Positions 43,017-52,065 of a stretch of DNA of 64,000 nucleotides are shown here, piece by piece; positions within the stretch are counted from its first letter, which is position 1, and each line of letters starts with the position of its first letter. The position numbers and the translations under genes were made by a program. This stretch comes from Bacillota bacterium (GTDB lineage Bacteria > Bacillota > Sulfobacillia > DUSP01 > JBFMCS01). The notes under the pieces were generated by a model. It saw only the letters and a list, made by a program, of their open reading frames with translations. It ran no database searches and was not told the origin of the DNA. Where the stretch lies: contig JBFMCS010000043.1 in assembly GCA_040754315.1 (NCBI GenBank), positions 16,212 through 80,211 on the forward strand. The letters run 5' to 3'.

Positions 43017-43853
43017 GTGGGTGTTTCCTGGACCCCCGTGCAACGCCAGCGTCTGGCTGAGCTCGGGGCGGGACAGGCCATCTTTGACCAGGAATTCCCC
43101 GATGTGGGCCACCGGAACCGTACCTTCCAAGAGGCCGAGCGGGGCCTGGTGGAGGAGGCCAGGCGCAGGCTGGAGAGCCTCCGCCAGGTCCGCCGGCGCC
43201 CTGTGCTCTGCCAGCTGGAGGAGGACCTCGTCAAAGCCCTAATAGACAGGGGCTTCACACAGGTGGTCACACCCATACTCCTCCCCAGGGTCTCCTTGGA
43301 GAAGATGACAATAAGCGAGGACCATCCCCTCTTTAGCCAGGTATTCTGGGTGGACCCCTCCAGGTGTCTCCGGCCCATGCTGGCCCCGAACCTGTACAAG
43401 ATGATGGTAAGCCTGGCCCGGGTCTGGCCCATGCCCATTAGGATCTTTGAGGTGGGCCCCTGTTTCCGCAAGGAAACCAGCGGGGCGCAGCACCTGAACG
43501 AGTTCACCATGCTAAACCTCGTGGAGATGGGCCTGCCCCAGGAGGAGAGGGCCCCCAGGCTGAGGGAACTGGCGTCCCTGGTCATGGAGGCCTCAGGCAT
43601 CAGCGACTACCAGCTGCACAAGAAGGAGTCAGAGGTATATGGGACCACGCTGGATGTGGTCTCAGGTTTGGAGCTAGGTTCGGGCGCCATGGGCCCGCAC
43701 CCCCTGGACGAGGCATGGGGGGTGTTCGATACGTGGGTGGGAATAGGCTTTGGCCTGGAACGCCTGGCCATGGTGCGCGAAGGCTACCAGGGCGTTCACA
43801 GGGTGGGACGCAGCCTGGCGTACCTTGACGGGGTACGCCTCAACATAGGATAA
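43017..43853 (+). CDS. pylSc: pyrrolysyl-tRNA synthetase, catalytic subunit
   Basis: A 278-residue class II aminoacyl-tRNA synthetase core corresponding to the C-terminal domain of archaeal PylS. Motif 2 is FEVGPCFRKETSG (about 144-156) and the substrate pocket is HLNEFTMLNLVEMG; N167 matches the Asn that reads the pyrrolysine side-chain carbonyl, while the Cys two residues later in Methanosarcina is Val. Motif 3 is GIGFGLERLAMVREG. GTG 43017 is chosen because GGGAGGGAGGG lies just upstream and the longer frame runs back into the tRNA. Bacteria encode the tRNA-binding domain separately (pylSn, 47016). It charges the tRNA encoded 40 bases upstream. Confidence 0.94.
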   Translation: MGVSWTPVQRQRLAELGAGQAIFDQEFPDVGHRNRTFQEAERGLVEEARRRLESLRQVRRRPVLCQLEEDLVKALIDRGFTQVVTPILLPRVSLEKMTISEDHPLFSQVFWVDPSRCLRPMLAPNLYKMMVSLARVWPMPIRIFEVGPCFRKETSGAQHLNEFTMLNLVEMGLPQEERAPRLRELASLVMEASGISDYQLHKKESEVYGTTLDVVSGLELGSGAMGPHPLDEAWGVFDTWVGIGFGLERLAMVREGYQGVHRVGRSLAYLDGVRLNIG

Positions 43854-43945
43854 GGTAACTCACGGGCAACACAATGAATGCCAGGTGGCTTGGGGCCATG
43901 GCAGGCGCTCCCAAGCACCGGGACCATTAAGAAGGGTCGATAGTC

Positions 43946-45019
43946 ATGCCCCGTTTCCTCACGGACATACTGGACAGATCCCTCAGGGAAGAGCCCCTGC
44001 CTCGGGAGGATATCCGTTTCCTGGTGAGCCTGGAGGGCCCAGACCTCCAGGATGTGTTTGCCTCGGCACGCACCCTCAGGGAGCGCTACTTCGGCCGGGG
44101 CGTGTTCCTCTATGGCTTTGTCTACTTCTCCACCTGGTGCCGGAACAGGTGTGCCTTCTGCCTGTACCGCACTGGCAATGACCGGCACACCCCATACAGG
44201 AAGAGTCCTGGCGAGGTCTTGGAGGTCTCCCGGAACCTGGCCGAATCGGGGGTTCACCTGATAGACTTGACCATGGGTGAGGACGCGCTCTACCACGAGC
44301 AGGGCTTCGAGCCCCTGGTGGGCCTGGTCCGCTCTGTCAGGCATGAGGTTGGGCTCCCAGTCATGATATCCCCGGGGGTGGTTCCCAGGGATGTGCTCTC
44401 CTCCCTGGCAGGCGCAGGCGCGGACTGGTACGCATGCTACCAGGAGACCCACAACAGGGACCTCTTCGCCCGCTTGCGGGTCGGACAGGACTATTCACAG
44501 AGGATGAATACGAAGACCTGGGCCCGAGACCTTGGGCTCCTCACGGAAGAGGGGGTGCTTACAGGCGTTGGCGAGACCCAGGACGACCTGGCCACTACCA
44601 TCGAGGCTATGAGGGACGTCCGGTGCCAGCAGGTGCGGGTCATGGGGTTCGTCAACCAGGCTGGCACACCCATGGAACGTTTCTCCTGGCCCAACCGGGA
44701 ACTGGCCATGATAGCCGCATTGAGGCTCTCCTTCCCGTCCAGGCTGATCCCGGCATCCCTGGATGTAGACGGCCTGGCTGGCCTGGAGCTGCGGCTCCAG
44801 GCAGGCGCCAACGTCATCACATCCCTGATACCGCCCCATTCCGGGCTTGCCGGCGTGTCCCAGCATTCGCTGGACATTGATGAGGGCAACAGGAGCGTCA
44901 AGGGAGTCCTCCCGGTTCTCGAAAGGCTTGGCCTCGAGGCATCCACTGCGGAGGAATATGAGGCCTGGGTGGCCAGGGAGAGGCGTCTTGCCATGGCAGG
45001 GGAAGGGGTCAGGGCATGA
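43946..45019 (+). CDS. pylB: 3-methylornithine synthase (radical SAM)
   Basis: A 357-residue radical SAM mutase that converts lysine to 3-methylornithine, the first step of pyrrolysine synthesis. The cluster motif is WCRNRCAFCLYR (C65, C69, C72). Supporting blocks are LIDLTMGEDALYHEQG, WYACYQETHNRDLFARLRVG and GVGETQDDLATTIEAM. The length matches PylB, and the position pylSc-pylB-pylC-pylD is the conserved order. Its stop overlaps the pylC start. Confidence 0.94.
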   Translation: MPRFLTDILDRSLREEPLPREDIRFLVSLEGPDLQDVFASARTLRERYFGRGVFLYGFVYFSTWCRNRCAFCLYRTGNDRHTPYRKSPGEVLEVSRNLAESGVHLIDLTMGEDALYHEQGFEPLVGLVRSVRHEVGLPVMISPGVVPRDVLSSLAGAGADWYACYQETHNRDLFARLRVGQDYSQRMNTKTWARDLGLLTEEGVLTGVGETQDDLATTIEAMRDVRCQQVRVMGFVNQAGTPMERFSWPNRELAMIAALRLSFPSRLIPASLDVDGLAGLELRLQAGANVITSLIPPHSGLAGVSQHSLDIDEGNRSVKGVLPVLERLGLEASTAEEYEAWVARERRLAMAGEGVRA

Positions 45020-46182
45020 GGCTTTTAGTGGCGGGGGGCAGGCTCCAGGGCACCGAGGCTGCCTACCTGGCACGGGAGGCCGGGTGGGAGGTGCTGGTGG
45101 CAGATGTGGACAGCGAAGCCCCGGCTGCTGGTCTGTGTGATGAATTCCTGCTGGTAGACATTACCGATGAATGGGCGCTGAAGAGGGCGTTGCGTGGCGT
45201 TGACCTGGTAGTTCCCGCCCTGGAAGACCTGGAGGTCCTGCCTGTTCTGGAGAGGGTGTCTCACGGTGAGGGCGTTCCCATCGCTTATGACCCCAGGGCC
45301 TACCGGATCTCCAGCTGCAAGATCAAGTCAGACAGGCTCTTTGCCGAGCAGGGGGTCCCCGCCCCCCGTCCTGGCGCTAGAACGTTTCCGGTCATCGCCA
45401 AGCCGTCGGGCTCCAGCGGCAGTGACGGTGTGAGGCGGTTTGGCGATGAGGGCGAATTCCAGCGTTTCAAGGTGAACATGGGGAAGGGGTTATCCGGGTG
45501 GGTCATCCAGGAGTACCTCGAGGGACCCTCCTACTCCTTGGAAGTGGTAGGTACAGGCCTTCATTTCCGCACCCTCCAAGTCACCCAGCTGGAGATGGAC
45601 CCGCTCTACGACTGCAAGCGGGTCCTGGCCCCTGCGGACCTGGAGACGCCCCTGGTGGAGGCCCTCAGGGCAGACACCGTGAGACTGGCCAGGGCAATGG
45701 GGCTGGTGGGGGTCATGGACATAGAGGTGATACTCAACTCCGGGCGCCTGCAGGCCCTGGAGATCGACGCCAGGCTTCCCAGCCAGACACCCACGGCGGT
45801 GTACAAGTCCAGCGATCAGAACCTCTTGGAATGGCTGAAGGAGGTGTTTGTCGACGGGAGGCTTCCTGAAGCCGGTATCAGGGTCAAGAGGGCTGTCATT
45901 TACGAGCACGTCTGGGCTCATGACGGGGTCCTGGAGGTGACAGGGGAGCACATCATGGGTACTGGGGGGCACCTCAGCCACCGCCGGGGGTTCTTCGGGG
46001 CTTGTGAGGCCCTGACCAACTTCCGGGGACCATGGTTGCCGTGGGTGGCTACGCTCATCAACACCGGCTCAACCATGGAAGAGGCCTGGGCCGCCCGGGA
46101 CTCGGCGGTGAGGGGCATCATGGCCCATTGCGGCCTGGGTGTCCTACTGGATGAGGGGCCGCATGAAGAGGGAGGAACCTGA
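45016..46182 (+). CDS. pylC: 3-methylornithine-lysine ligase
   Basis: A 388-residue ATP-grasp enzyme that joins 3-methylornithine to the epsilon amine of a second lysine. The N-terminal Rossmann-like part starts MRLLVAGGRLQGTEAAYLAR. The ATP-grasp core has FPVIAKPSGSSGSDGVRRFG, VIQEYLEGPSYSLEVVGTG and VMDIEVILNSGRLQALEIDA, and the DARLPSQTPTAVYKSS loop is typical of PylC. ATG overlaps the pylB stop, indicating coupled translation. Confidence 0.93.
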   Translation: MRLLVAGGRLQGTEAAYLAREAGWEVLVADVDSEAPAAGLCDEFLLVDITDEWALKRALRGVDLVVPALEDLEVLPVLERVSHGEGVPIAYDPRAYRISSCKIKSDRLFAEQGVPAPRPGARTFPVIAKPSGSSGSDGVRRFGDEGEFQRFKVNMGKGLSGWVIQEYLEGPSYSLEVVGTGLHFRTLQVTQLEMDPLYDCKRVLAPADLETPLVEALRADTVRLARAMGLVGVMDIEVILNSGRLQALEIDARLPSQTPTAVYKSSDQNLLEWLKEVFVDGRLPEAGIRVKRAVIYEHVWAHDGVLEVTGEHIMGTGGHLSHRRGFFGACEALTNFRGPWLPWVATLINTGSTMEEAWAARDSAVRGIMAHCGLGVLLDEGPHEEGGT

Positions 46183-46184
46183 GC

Positions 46185-46997
46185 TTGACGAGACTCACCG
46201 TGGATCACATACATGGGATGGCTGAAGGGCTGAAAGCCTATGACCTTAGCCTCCGGGAGAGCACAGGGCTGAACCTCCTGGCCGTTGCGTGCAGGGCTGC
46301 GGATACCAGCCCGGGGGAAGCCATGCGAAGACTGGCTGCCGTGACGGTGGCAGTGGTACCCGTGACCGCAGGCCAGGGAGTCATAGATGGATTTGCAGAG
46401 TCGGTCTCGTCCATACTGGAGCACCTCGGTGCCCAGGCCTTCGTGACCGTTGCTACTGATGTCAGCGGTATTGCTCAAGCCGTTGAGGAGGGGGCCCGCC
46501 TGCTGTTCATGGCGGATGACCACCGGTTTGTGGCCTTGGACCTGAGAAACGGGGGCCTGGTCGACAGCACCGAGGCAACCGCCAGGGGGTTTGTGGCAGC
46601 CCTTGAGGCAATGTCCGGAGGCCTGGAGGACAAGAGCGTGCTGGTAATAGGGGTGGGACGGGTTGGAGAGGCAGCTGTCCGGGCCCTCCTTGACCTGGGG
46701 GCCCGCCCCAGGGTTCACGACATAGACGTGGCCCGGGCCATGGAGGTGGCGGGAAGGCACGCGGTACCTGTGGAGGAGGATCTGGAACATGCCCTGGGCC
46801 GCCACACCAGGGTTATCGACGCGTCCTGGGCCAGCGGGATCATTTGCAGCCACCATGTAACGCCCGAGATGGTGCTGGCTGCCCCAGGGATACCCCTGGG
46901 CGTTTCCCCTGAGGCCATTCCTCTCCTGGGAAAGAGGCTGGTGCACGATGCGCTGGAGATAGGAGTCGCTACCATGCTGGTCATGAGCCTCGGGTGA
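46185..46997 (+). CDS. pylD: pyrrolysine synthase (dehydrogenase)
   Basis: A 270-residue NAD-dependent dehydrogenase that oxidises and cyclises the isopeptide to pyrrolysine. The N-terminal domain carries LTVDHIHGMAEGLKAYDLSL and RRLAAVTVAVVPVTAGQGVI; the Rossmann dinucleotide loop is SVLVIGVGRVGEAAVRALLD. Start is TTG 46185, with GGGAGGAA 5 bases upstream and only 2 bases after pylC. Typical PylD length. Confidence 0.93.
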   Translation: MTRLTVDHIHGMAEGLKAYDLSLRESTGLNLLAVACRAADTSPGEAMRRLAAVTVAVVPVTAGQGVIDGFAESVSSILEHLGAQAFVTVATDVSGIAQAVEEGARLLFMADDHRFVALDLRNGGLVDSTEATARGFVAALEAMSGGLEDKSVLVIGVGRVGEAAVRALLDLGARPRVHDIDVARAMEVAGRHAVPVEEDLEHALGRHTRVIDASWASGIICSHHVTPEMVLAAPGIPLGVSPEAIPLLGKRLVHDALEIGVATMLVMSLG

Positions 46998-47015
46998 GCG
47001 CTGGGAGGGTTGTCC

Positions 47016-47381
47016 TTGCCTGTACGGAACCCCAAGAAAAGGTACTACCGGAAGGATGTTCCGCTGTTCCGGCTGGTCCAGAAGATCCGGTTGTGGCCCT
47101 CGCGCCGGGGCGTCCTCCACGGAGTAAGGGCGTTTAGGGTCAGGGGGCCCTATGCGGAGGTGGAAACCCACTGCGGCCAGCTTTTCAGGGTGCGCGACTC
47201 TAGAAAGAGCCGGGCGGCGAGGTGGCTGAGGAATAAATGGGTGGTTGAGCAGTGCAAGAGGTGCAGGATACCCCAGTGGAAACTCAGGAAGTTCGAGGCA
47301 ACCGTGTTCAGCGAGCACTGGGGGTCCGAACTCAGGGAAGTGGAAACCGGGGAGAACCGGGACGAGCCAGGGGGAACATGA
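47016..47381 (+). CDS. pylSn: pyrrolysyl-tRNA synthetase N-terminal tRNA-binding subunit
   Basis: A 121-residue basic protein equivalent to the N-terminal domain of archaeal PylS, which grips the small tRNA-Pyl. The core reads KIRLWPSRRGVLHGVRAFRV, then VETHCGQLFRVRDSRKSRAA, LRNKWVV and EQCKRCRIPQWKL. H35, C53, C80 and C83 correspond to the zinc ligands of the Methanosarcina domain. TTG 47016 is preferred because GGGAGGG ends 6 bases before it; TTG 47010 abuts it. The last 20 residues are acidic and not conserved. Order after pylD is as in Desulfitobacterium. Confidence 0.9.
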   Translation: MPVRNPKKRYYRKDVPLFRLVQKIRLWPSRRGVLHGVRAFRVRGPYAEVETHCGQLFRVRDSRKSRAARWLRNKWVVEQCKRCRIPQWKLRKFEATVFSEHWGSELREVETGENRDEPGGT

Positions 47382-47420
47382 GACGAAAAAGCAGTCAAGA
47401 GGGGAGGCTAGCATTAGGGT

Positions 47421-48803
47421 ATGGAGAAGCTCTACACGAGAATGGGTGACGGCTACCTAGAAGAGACAACGGTGGACCAGATCCGCGCGGACATCGAGGA
47501 AGGCACCCAGGAGGCTGCTCGGAAGGGGAAGACAGCCCCGCTGGGTGCAGACGAGATCCACCGGCTCCTGGAGATTTGCACGATGCCGTCGAAGTTTGTC
47601 AGCGTGTCCCGGGGCAACGAGGTGATCCTCTCCAGCGATGGGGGAATAATGGAGATACCCAGGCTAGGAATCCTGGGGAGACTTACTGGCATCCAGATAT
47701 GGGAGAGGATCATCGGGGCTGATACCGCCGAGATGGGGCACCTGGACTACAGCTACAAGGCCGTGAAGTCCGTGGTACACGAGGAACAGAGGGACATGGA
47801 GGATGCCCTCCTATCCACTGTCCTGCCCCTCTTCTACGGTGCCATGCCCAACCTGGGCCTTTACACCCAACCCGATGGGCCTGTGCCGAATCCCTCGGAA
47901 CTGCTGCCCCAGGGCAAGATCGCGGAGGCCAGGGAGTGCCAGCTGGAGGCCATGGAGCACTGCGTGAGGGACATGGTGTATGTGGCCAGCTGCATGTACG
48001 AGTCGGGTGCCGACGGTATCGACTTTGACACGGCGGGGGCCGCAGGGGACGCTGACTTCCTGGCGGCGTTGACGGCCACGGAGACCCTGAGGAAGAAGTA
48101 TCCAGACATCTGTATCATGCTGGGGATGGCCGGGGAGACTGTCCTTGGCATGCACGGTGAACTCGAGTATGATGGGGTGAGACTGGCAGGGCTCAAGCCC
48201 CATGAGCAAGTGAAACTGGCCCAGAAGGCGGGTGCCACCATCTTCGGCCCCGCCATCAACACAAACACCAGCAAGTCCATGCCCTGGAACCTGGCTAGGG
48301 CGGTGACCTTCACCAAGGCAGTGGTGGAGGCAGCGGAGATCCCGGTTCACACCAACGTGGGCATGGGAGTGGGCGGAGTTCCCATGCATGACAGGCCCTG
48401 CCCTGACGCGGTGTCCAGGGTGTCCACGGCGCTGGCGGAGATCGGCAGGCTGGACGGGCTGTAGGTGGGTGTGGGGGACCCCATGGGGATGGCTATGACT
48501 CACTCCATGGCGGCGGGTATGAACGGGGTACGGGCGGCTGGAGATCTGGTTGCCCGGATGCAGATTACCCGGCGCATGAAGAACCAGGCGGCCAAGGAGT
48601 ACGTCGCGGGCAAACTCGGAGTGAGCATCATGGAACTCACGGACGAGGCCATCATGGACGAGGTGAGAAAGGACCGGGATATAGGGCTTGTGACCCTGCT
48701 CCCCGGCTATGCCAAGGGGATAGAGGCCAAGTTCAACATCGCCAGGGTGCTGGGGATCGAGATAAACTGCGTGAACATGACTAAAGCGAGGCTCTTGAAG
48801 TAA
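47421..48803 (+). CDS. mtbB: dimethylamine methyltransferase with in-frame UAG (pyrrolysine)
   Basis: Read through one TAG, this is a 460-residue MtbB (dimethylamine:corrinoid methyltransferase). The first 347 residues include MEKLYTRMGDGYLEETTVDQ, FDTAGAAGDADFLAAL and THTVGMG-like NVGMGVGGVPMHDRPCPDAV. TAG (48462-48464) follows GRLDGL, and the frame continues without a gap as VGVGDPMGMAMTHSMAAGMN to a TAA at 48803, matching the family C-terminus. Pyrrolysine is at residue 348, as in MtbB of methanogens. It is 40 bases after the pyl operon. The corrinoid protein MtbC, MtbA and the activator RamA are not in the window. Translation stopping at the TAG would give an inactive truncated protein. 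Confidence 0.93.
48462..48464 (+). other. UAG codon read as pyrrolysine
   Basis: The only in-frame stop in mtbB. A short potential hairpin (TGGG-GGAC-CCCA, 48472-48483) begins 7 bases downstream; whether it helps recoding is unknown. Confidence 0.88.
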
Positions 48804-48816
48804 GAAAAGAACCTGT

Positions 48817-48836
48817 GGGGCCCCCGTGGGGGCCCC
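48817..48836 (+). terminator. terminator after mtbB
   Basis: GGGGCCCC repeated around a 4-base loop forms a very stable 8-bp stem 13 bases after the mtbB stop. The following sequence (CCTTAGGTCATTT) is only weakly T-rich. Confidence 0.65.
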
Positions 48837-49049
48837 CTTAGGTCATTTCTAGTGAGCTCCGATCGTCCAATACCTGTCATCGCCAGTCGGATGCGCTGTA
48901 TCATCGGGATCCCCGTATATTGGGTGAAATTTCCTTACTTGTGCCTCCCCTCTAGCCATCTTTAGAGGATTCGTTGCTTTTCTCAAGCTCGGAGATAAAG
49001 CGCCCTTCTCGCAAAATTTTAAATGGTAATGATGGTTTATACCTGCTAG

Positions 49050-49367
49050 TTACAGCAACCAGCCATAGTCCTGTCGGGTATCCACCAGAGCATCCAATAG
49101 AACCGAGTCACCCTTGATTTGATAGATTAGCAGATATCGTTTTGACATTAAAAGTTTACGGTATTTCCTAGCCGGAATCAGCGGGTCAACCAGCCATGGA
49201 TTTCGCTCCGGGAATATCTCCAATGACTTTGCTTTTTCCGCAAATTCGTCTACTAGCTGGAGAGCTGCCGTTTCACTAACTTGCGCCAGAAACCGCGAGT
49301 GGGATACTAGCATCTGTGCAGCTTCATGGGAAACGATGACGGTATGCCGTTTATCTCCGCTGTCCAT
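49050..49367 (-). CDS. RelE/ParE-type toxin
   Basis: A 105-residue toxin of the RelE/ParE superfamily. Recognisable elements are VSHEAAQMLVSHSRFLAQVS, the hairpin ARKYRKLLMSKRYLLIYQI and the C-terminal strand VLLDALVDTRQDYGWL. Members either cut mRNA at the ribosome or block gyrase; the sequence does not separate these. It overlaps the antitoxin gene and is AT-richer than flanking genes, suggesting transfer. Confidence 0.82.
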   Translation of the reverse strand: MDSGDKRHTVIVSHEAAQMLVSHSRFLAQVSETAALQLVDEFAEKAKSLEIFPERNPWLVDPLIPARKYRKLLMSKRYLLIYQIKGDSVLLDALVDTRQDYGWLL

Positions 49368-49638
49368 CCAATACCTCCCGGACAGCGGTCTTCATCATAC
49401 CGGATACCTCGTCTATGCTGTAGCCGTTCTCACCGTTCAGTCGGCTCTCTCCCGCCGCAACCAGATTTTCCCGTAGGCGCAACATACTTTCACGCCGAGC
49501 GAAAGATTCAATATCCATAACCACAAGATCACCTTCGCCATTTTTGGTCAGATATACCGGCCCTCCCGAACGTTTGCACAGTTCAGAGACTTCATTGTAG
49601 TGTTTGCGGATGGCCGTAGACGGTTTAATGTTCATCAT
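49351..49638 (-). CDS. Phd/YefM-type antitoxin
   Basis: A 95-residue antitoxin with the Phd fold: MNIKPSTAIRKHYNEVSELC, then GGPVYLTKNGEGDLVVMDIE, and a C-terminal helix that neutralises the toxin. A GAGG Shine-Dalgarno (minus strand, 49650-49653) favours ATG 49636-49638; an upstream ATG at 49656 would overlap that site. Upstream DNA is AT-rich with repeated TATAC elements that may be autorepression sites. Confidence 0.82.
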   Translation of the reverse strand: MMNIKPSTAIRKHYNEVSELCKRSGGPVYLTKNGEGDLVVMDIESFARRESMLRLRENLVAAGESRLNGENGYSIDEVSGMMKTAVREVLDGQRR

Positions 49639-49656
49639 TAAGATAGATCGCCTCAT

Positions 49657-50131
49657 TTCGTAGCAATAATGTATACTAATTGTACGCTTATTATACTACA
49701 ATCGCGCCAAATTGTAAAAGGTGAGTGTTCATCGCCAGGATTGACGCATCAAAGGCCAGGGGACGGTTCTTTTGACCATGCGGTCAAAAACAGGTCCTGA
49801 ATGCCCTCAATGTTAGAAGGCTCAGTAGCTTCCGCCTAGGGAGCTTGCCTGCAGTCACGGTGCCCCACTGGCGTTCCACGCCGCCAGGATCGAAAAGGCG
49901 ACAGGGCATCGAAAAAGGGTGCAGGAGGAAGTCCTGATGAGATATCCCGGGCTCGAGGCGCCTGGGGGGAGGAGAGGGCATCCCTTTTAGGGATGTGGGG
50001 GGTTGACTTATTTCCTAGTTCAAATCTATTATTGAGTTACTTAGTATTATTTATGGGACTAGGAGGGATGCCCGCGGGATACTGCCTGGCCTAATATTTA
50101 CTGATTAAGTTAGTTAGGAGGAGGGTGTCGA
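49657..50131 (+). other. gene-free region before cooS
   Basis: No coding frame was recognised. The stretch near 49755 (GGGGACGGTTCTTTTGACC) resembles sequences that flank REP-associated transposases in Clostridia, a weak hint of a lost element. The 3' part holds the cooS promoter. Confidence 0.35.
50003..50032 (+). promoter_or_regulatory. cooS promoter
   Basis: TTGACT (50003-50008) and TATTAT (50027-50032) are separated by 18 bases in AT-rich DNA about 100 bases before the cooS start. This fits a vegetative sigma-A promoter. Confidence 0.65.
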
Positions 50132-52003
50132 GTGAAAGAGTTTTCCGCCCACGAGAGCACGAACCTGATGTACAGGCATGCCAGGGAGATGGGGCTCGAA
50201 ACGGTGTTTGACCGGCACGAGGCCCAGCAACCCCAGTGTGGTTTCGGTATGCAGGGTGTTTGTTGCCAGCTGTGCAGCCACGGCCCCTGCCGCATATCCT
50301 TCAACGCCAAGAGAGGCATTTGCGGGGCCACTGCCGACACCATAGTGTCCAGAAACCTCGTGAGGCTTGCCACCCATGGCGTAGCAGCCTACAGCCACCA
50401 CCTTGAGGAGCTGGCCAGGACCGTCAAGGCCGTTTCGGAAGGGAGGAGCCCCTTTGAAATCCAGGACGAATCCAAGCTGAGGCGAACAGCCGCGCTCTTC
50501 GGTCTAGACCCGGGCAGGCCTGTCAAGGACCTGGCAGGAGCCGTGGCGGACCTCCTGATTTCGGAGATGAGAAAGGACTCCCGGGAACCCCTGGCTCTGG
50601 TAAGACTACTTGCCCCCGTGAGCAGGCAGGAGATATGGGACAAGGCTGGGATCACCCCTGGCGGTGTGCTTTCGGAGATCCGGGATGCCCTGACGAAGTC
50701 GATGACCAGCATAAACACGGACCCAATGGATCTTCTGCTTACCACCCTTCGCCTCTCCATCGCCGCCGGCTACATGGGCCTCGTCGGTACCATTACCGTC
50801 CAGGACATACTCCTGGGCACCCCCAGTGTTGTCCACAGCAGGGCAGACCTGGGGATACTTGACAGGGACACCGTGAATATCCTGGCCCACGGCCATGTTC
50901 CCCTGATGGCCACCGCTGTCCTCAAGGCAGCCGAAGAGGAATCCCTCCGGGAACTTGCGGCCGGGGCGGGGGCCAAGGGGATCAAGGTATACGGTTCCAT
51001 GTGCACCGGGCAGGAGCTCATGCAGAGGTCTGGGAGCAGTGCCTCGGGATTTGCGGGCCAGCTGGGCAACTGGCTGAACCAGGAGTACATCGTGGCCACC
51101 GGGGCCATCGACCTGGTCATGATGGACATGAACTGCTCCACTCCTGGATTGAAACAAACCGCCGACGCGTTTCACACTAAGCTGGTGTCGGTCGACAGGG
51201 TTGTACGCATGGAAGGGGTGGACACCCATGTGGACTACTCGCCCGAGGATGCTGACAAGCAGGCAAGACAGCTGGTAGCCATGGCCATTGAAGCCTTCCA
51301 AGGCAGGCGAGGCCACCCCTTTATACCCACAAGCCAGGCCAGTGTGGTGGCGGGCTTTTCCGTCGAGGCCATCCAGGATGCCCTCGGCGGGAGCTTCGGG
51401 CCCCTCTTGGAGGCCATCGAGGCCGGCAGCATCAAGGGAATAGCGGCAGTGGTTGGCTGCACCAATACCCGAAACGGCCACGACAGCAAGGGGTTGGCCA
51501 TCATGAAGGAACTCATGAAAAACGACGTGCTTGTGCTGAGTGCGGGCTGCATGTCCAGTGCCGCCCAGATGGGCAGCCTCATGTGCCCTGAGGCCCTCCA
51601 GGGGGCTGGCAGCGGGTTGAGAGAGGTAGGGGAGGCCCTTGGCGTACCGCCCGTGCTCAACTTCGGTTCCTGCGTGGACATCGGGCGCATCGGTGTGGCT
51701 GTAACCAGCCTCGCCCTGGCCATGGGCGTCGACCCCTCCAGGCTTCCCGTGGTGGTGTCTGCCCCAGAGTACCTGGAGCAAAAGGCCGTGGTTGACGGCG
51801 TGTTCGCAGTGGCCTTTGGCCTCCTGACCCACCTGGGGCCAATCCCGCCCGTTACCGGGAGCCCGCTGGTCACCAAGGTTCTCACCCAGGACATAGAGGG
51901 GCTGACAGGTGGACGGGTTCTTGTGGAGGAGGACCCCCTGAAGGCCGCCAGGGCCATGGTAGACCACATCGAAGAGAAAAGGCTCTCTCTGGGAGCCCGG
52001 TGA
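50132..52003 (+). CDS. cooS: anaerobic CO dehydrogenase, nickel catalytic subunit
   Basis: A 623-residue homodimeric Ni-Fe CO dehydrogenase that interconverts CO and CO2. D- and B-cluster cysteines are C36 and C44 (D) and C45, C48, C53, C64 (B) in PQCGFGMQGVCCQLCSHGPC. C-cluster ligands appear in order: the His of LAHGHVPLM, then SMCTGQEL, DMNCSTPGL, VVGCTNTR, SAGCMSSAAQ and NFGSCVDIGR. It starts at GTG 50132 behind GGAGGAGG. It heads the cooS-cooF-oxidoreductase unit. No acetyl-CoA synthase or CooC maturation gene is nearby, so this copy serves electron supply or CO use and not directly acetyl-CoA synthesis. Confidence 0.95.
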   Translation: MKEFSAHESTNLMYRHAREMGLETVFDRHEAQQPQCGFGMQGVCCQLCSHGPCRISFNAKRGICGATADTIVSRNLVRLATHGVAAYSHHLEELARTVKAVSEGRSPFEIQDESKLRRTAALFGLDPGRPVKDLAGAVADLLISEMRKDSREPLALVRLLAPVSRQEIWDKAGITPGGVLSEIRDALTKSMTSINTDPMDLLLTTLRLSIAAGYMGLVGTITVQDILLGTPSVVHSRADLGILDRDTVNILAHGHVPLMATAVLKAAEEESLRELAAGAGAKGIKVYGSMCTGQELMQRSGSSASGFAGQLGNWLNQEYIVATGAIDLVMMDMNCSTPGLKQTADAFHTKLVSVDRVVRMEGVDTHVDYSPEDADKQARQLVAMAIEAFQGRRGHPFIPTSQASVVAGFSVEAIQDALGGSFGPLLEAIEAGSIKGIAAVVGCTNTRNGHDSKGLAIMKELMKNDVLVLSAGCMSSAAQMGSLMCPEALQGAGSGLREVGEALGVPPVLNFGSCVDIGRIGVAVTSLALAMGVDPSRLPVVVSAPEYLEQKAVVDGVFAVAFGLLTHLGPIPPVTGSPLVTKVLTQDIEGLTGGRVLVEEDPLKAARAMVDHIEEKRLSLGAR

Positions 52004-52065
52004 AGGCGGCGTGCCCTGGCAGGAGACAGGGCGCGCCAGCAAATCAAGACGCGGAGGGGATACCG

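Noticed and set aside
47421..48464. mtbB as a complete 347-codon gene followed by a separate small gene at 48465
   Set aside because: Both parts are contiguous pieces of one MtbB, joined by a TAG at the known pyrrolysine position, with pyl genes adjacent.
49740..49790. Transposase remnant near GGGGACGGTTC
   Set aside because: Only a short similarity to element-flanking DNA; no transposase frame.
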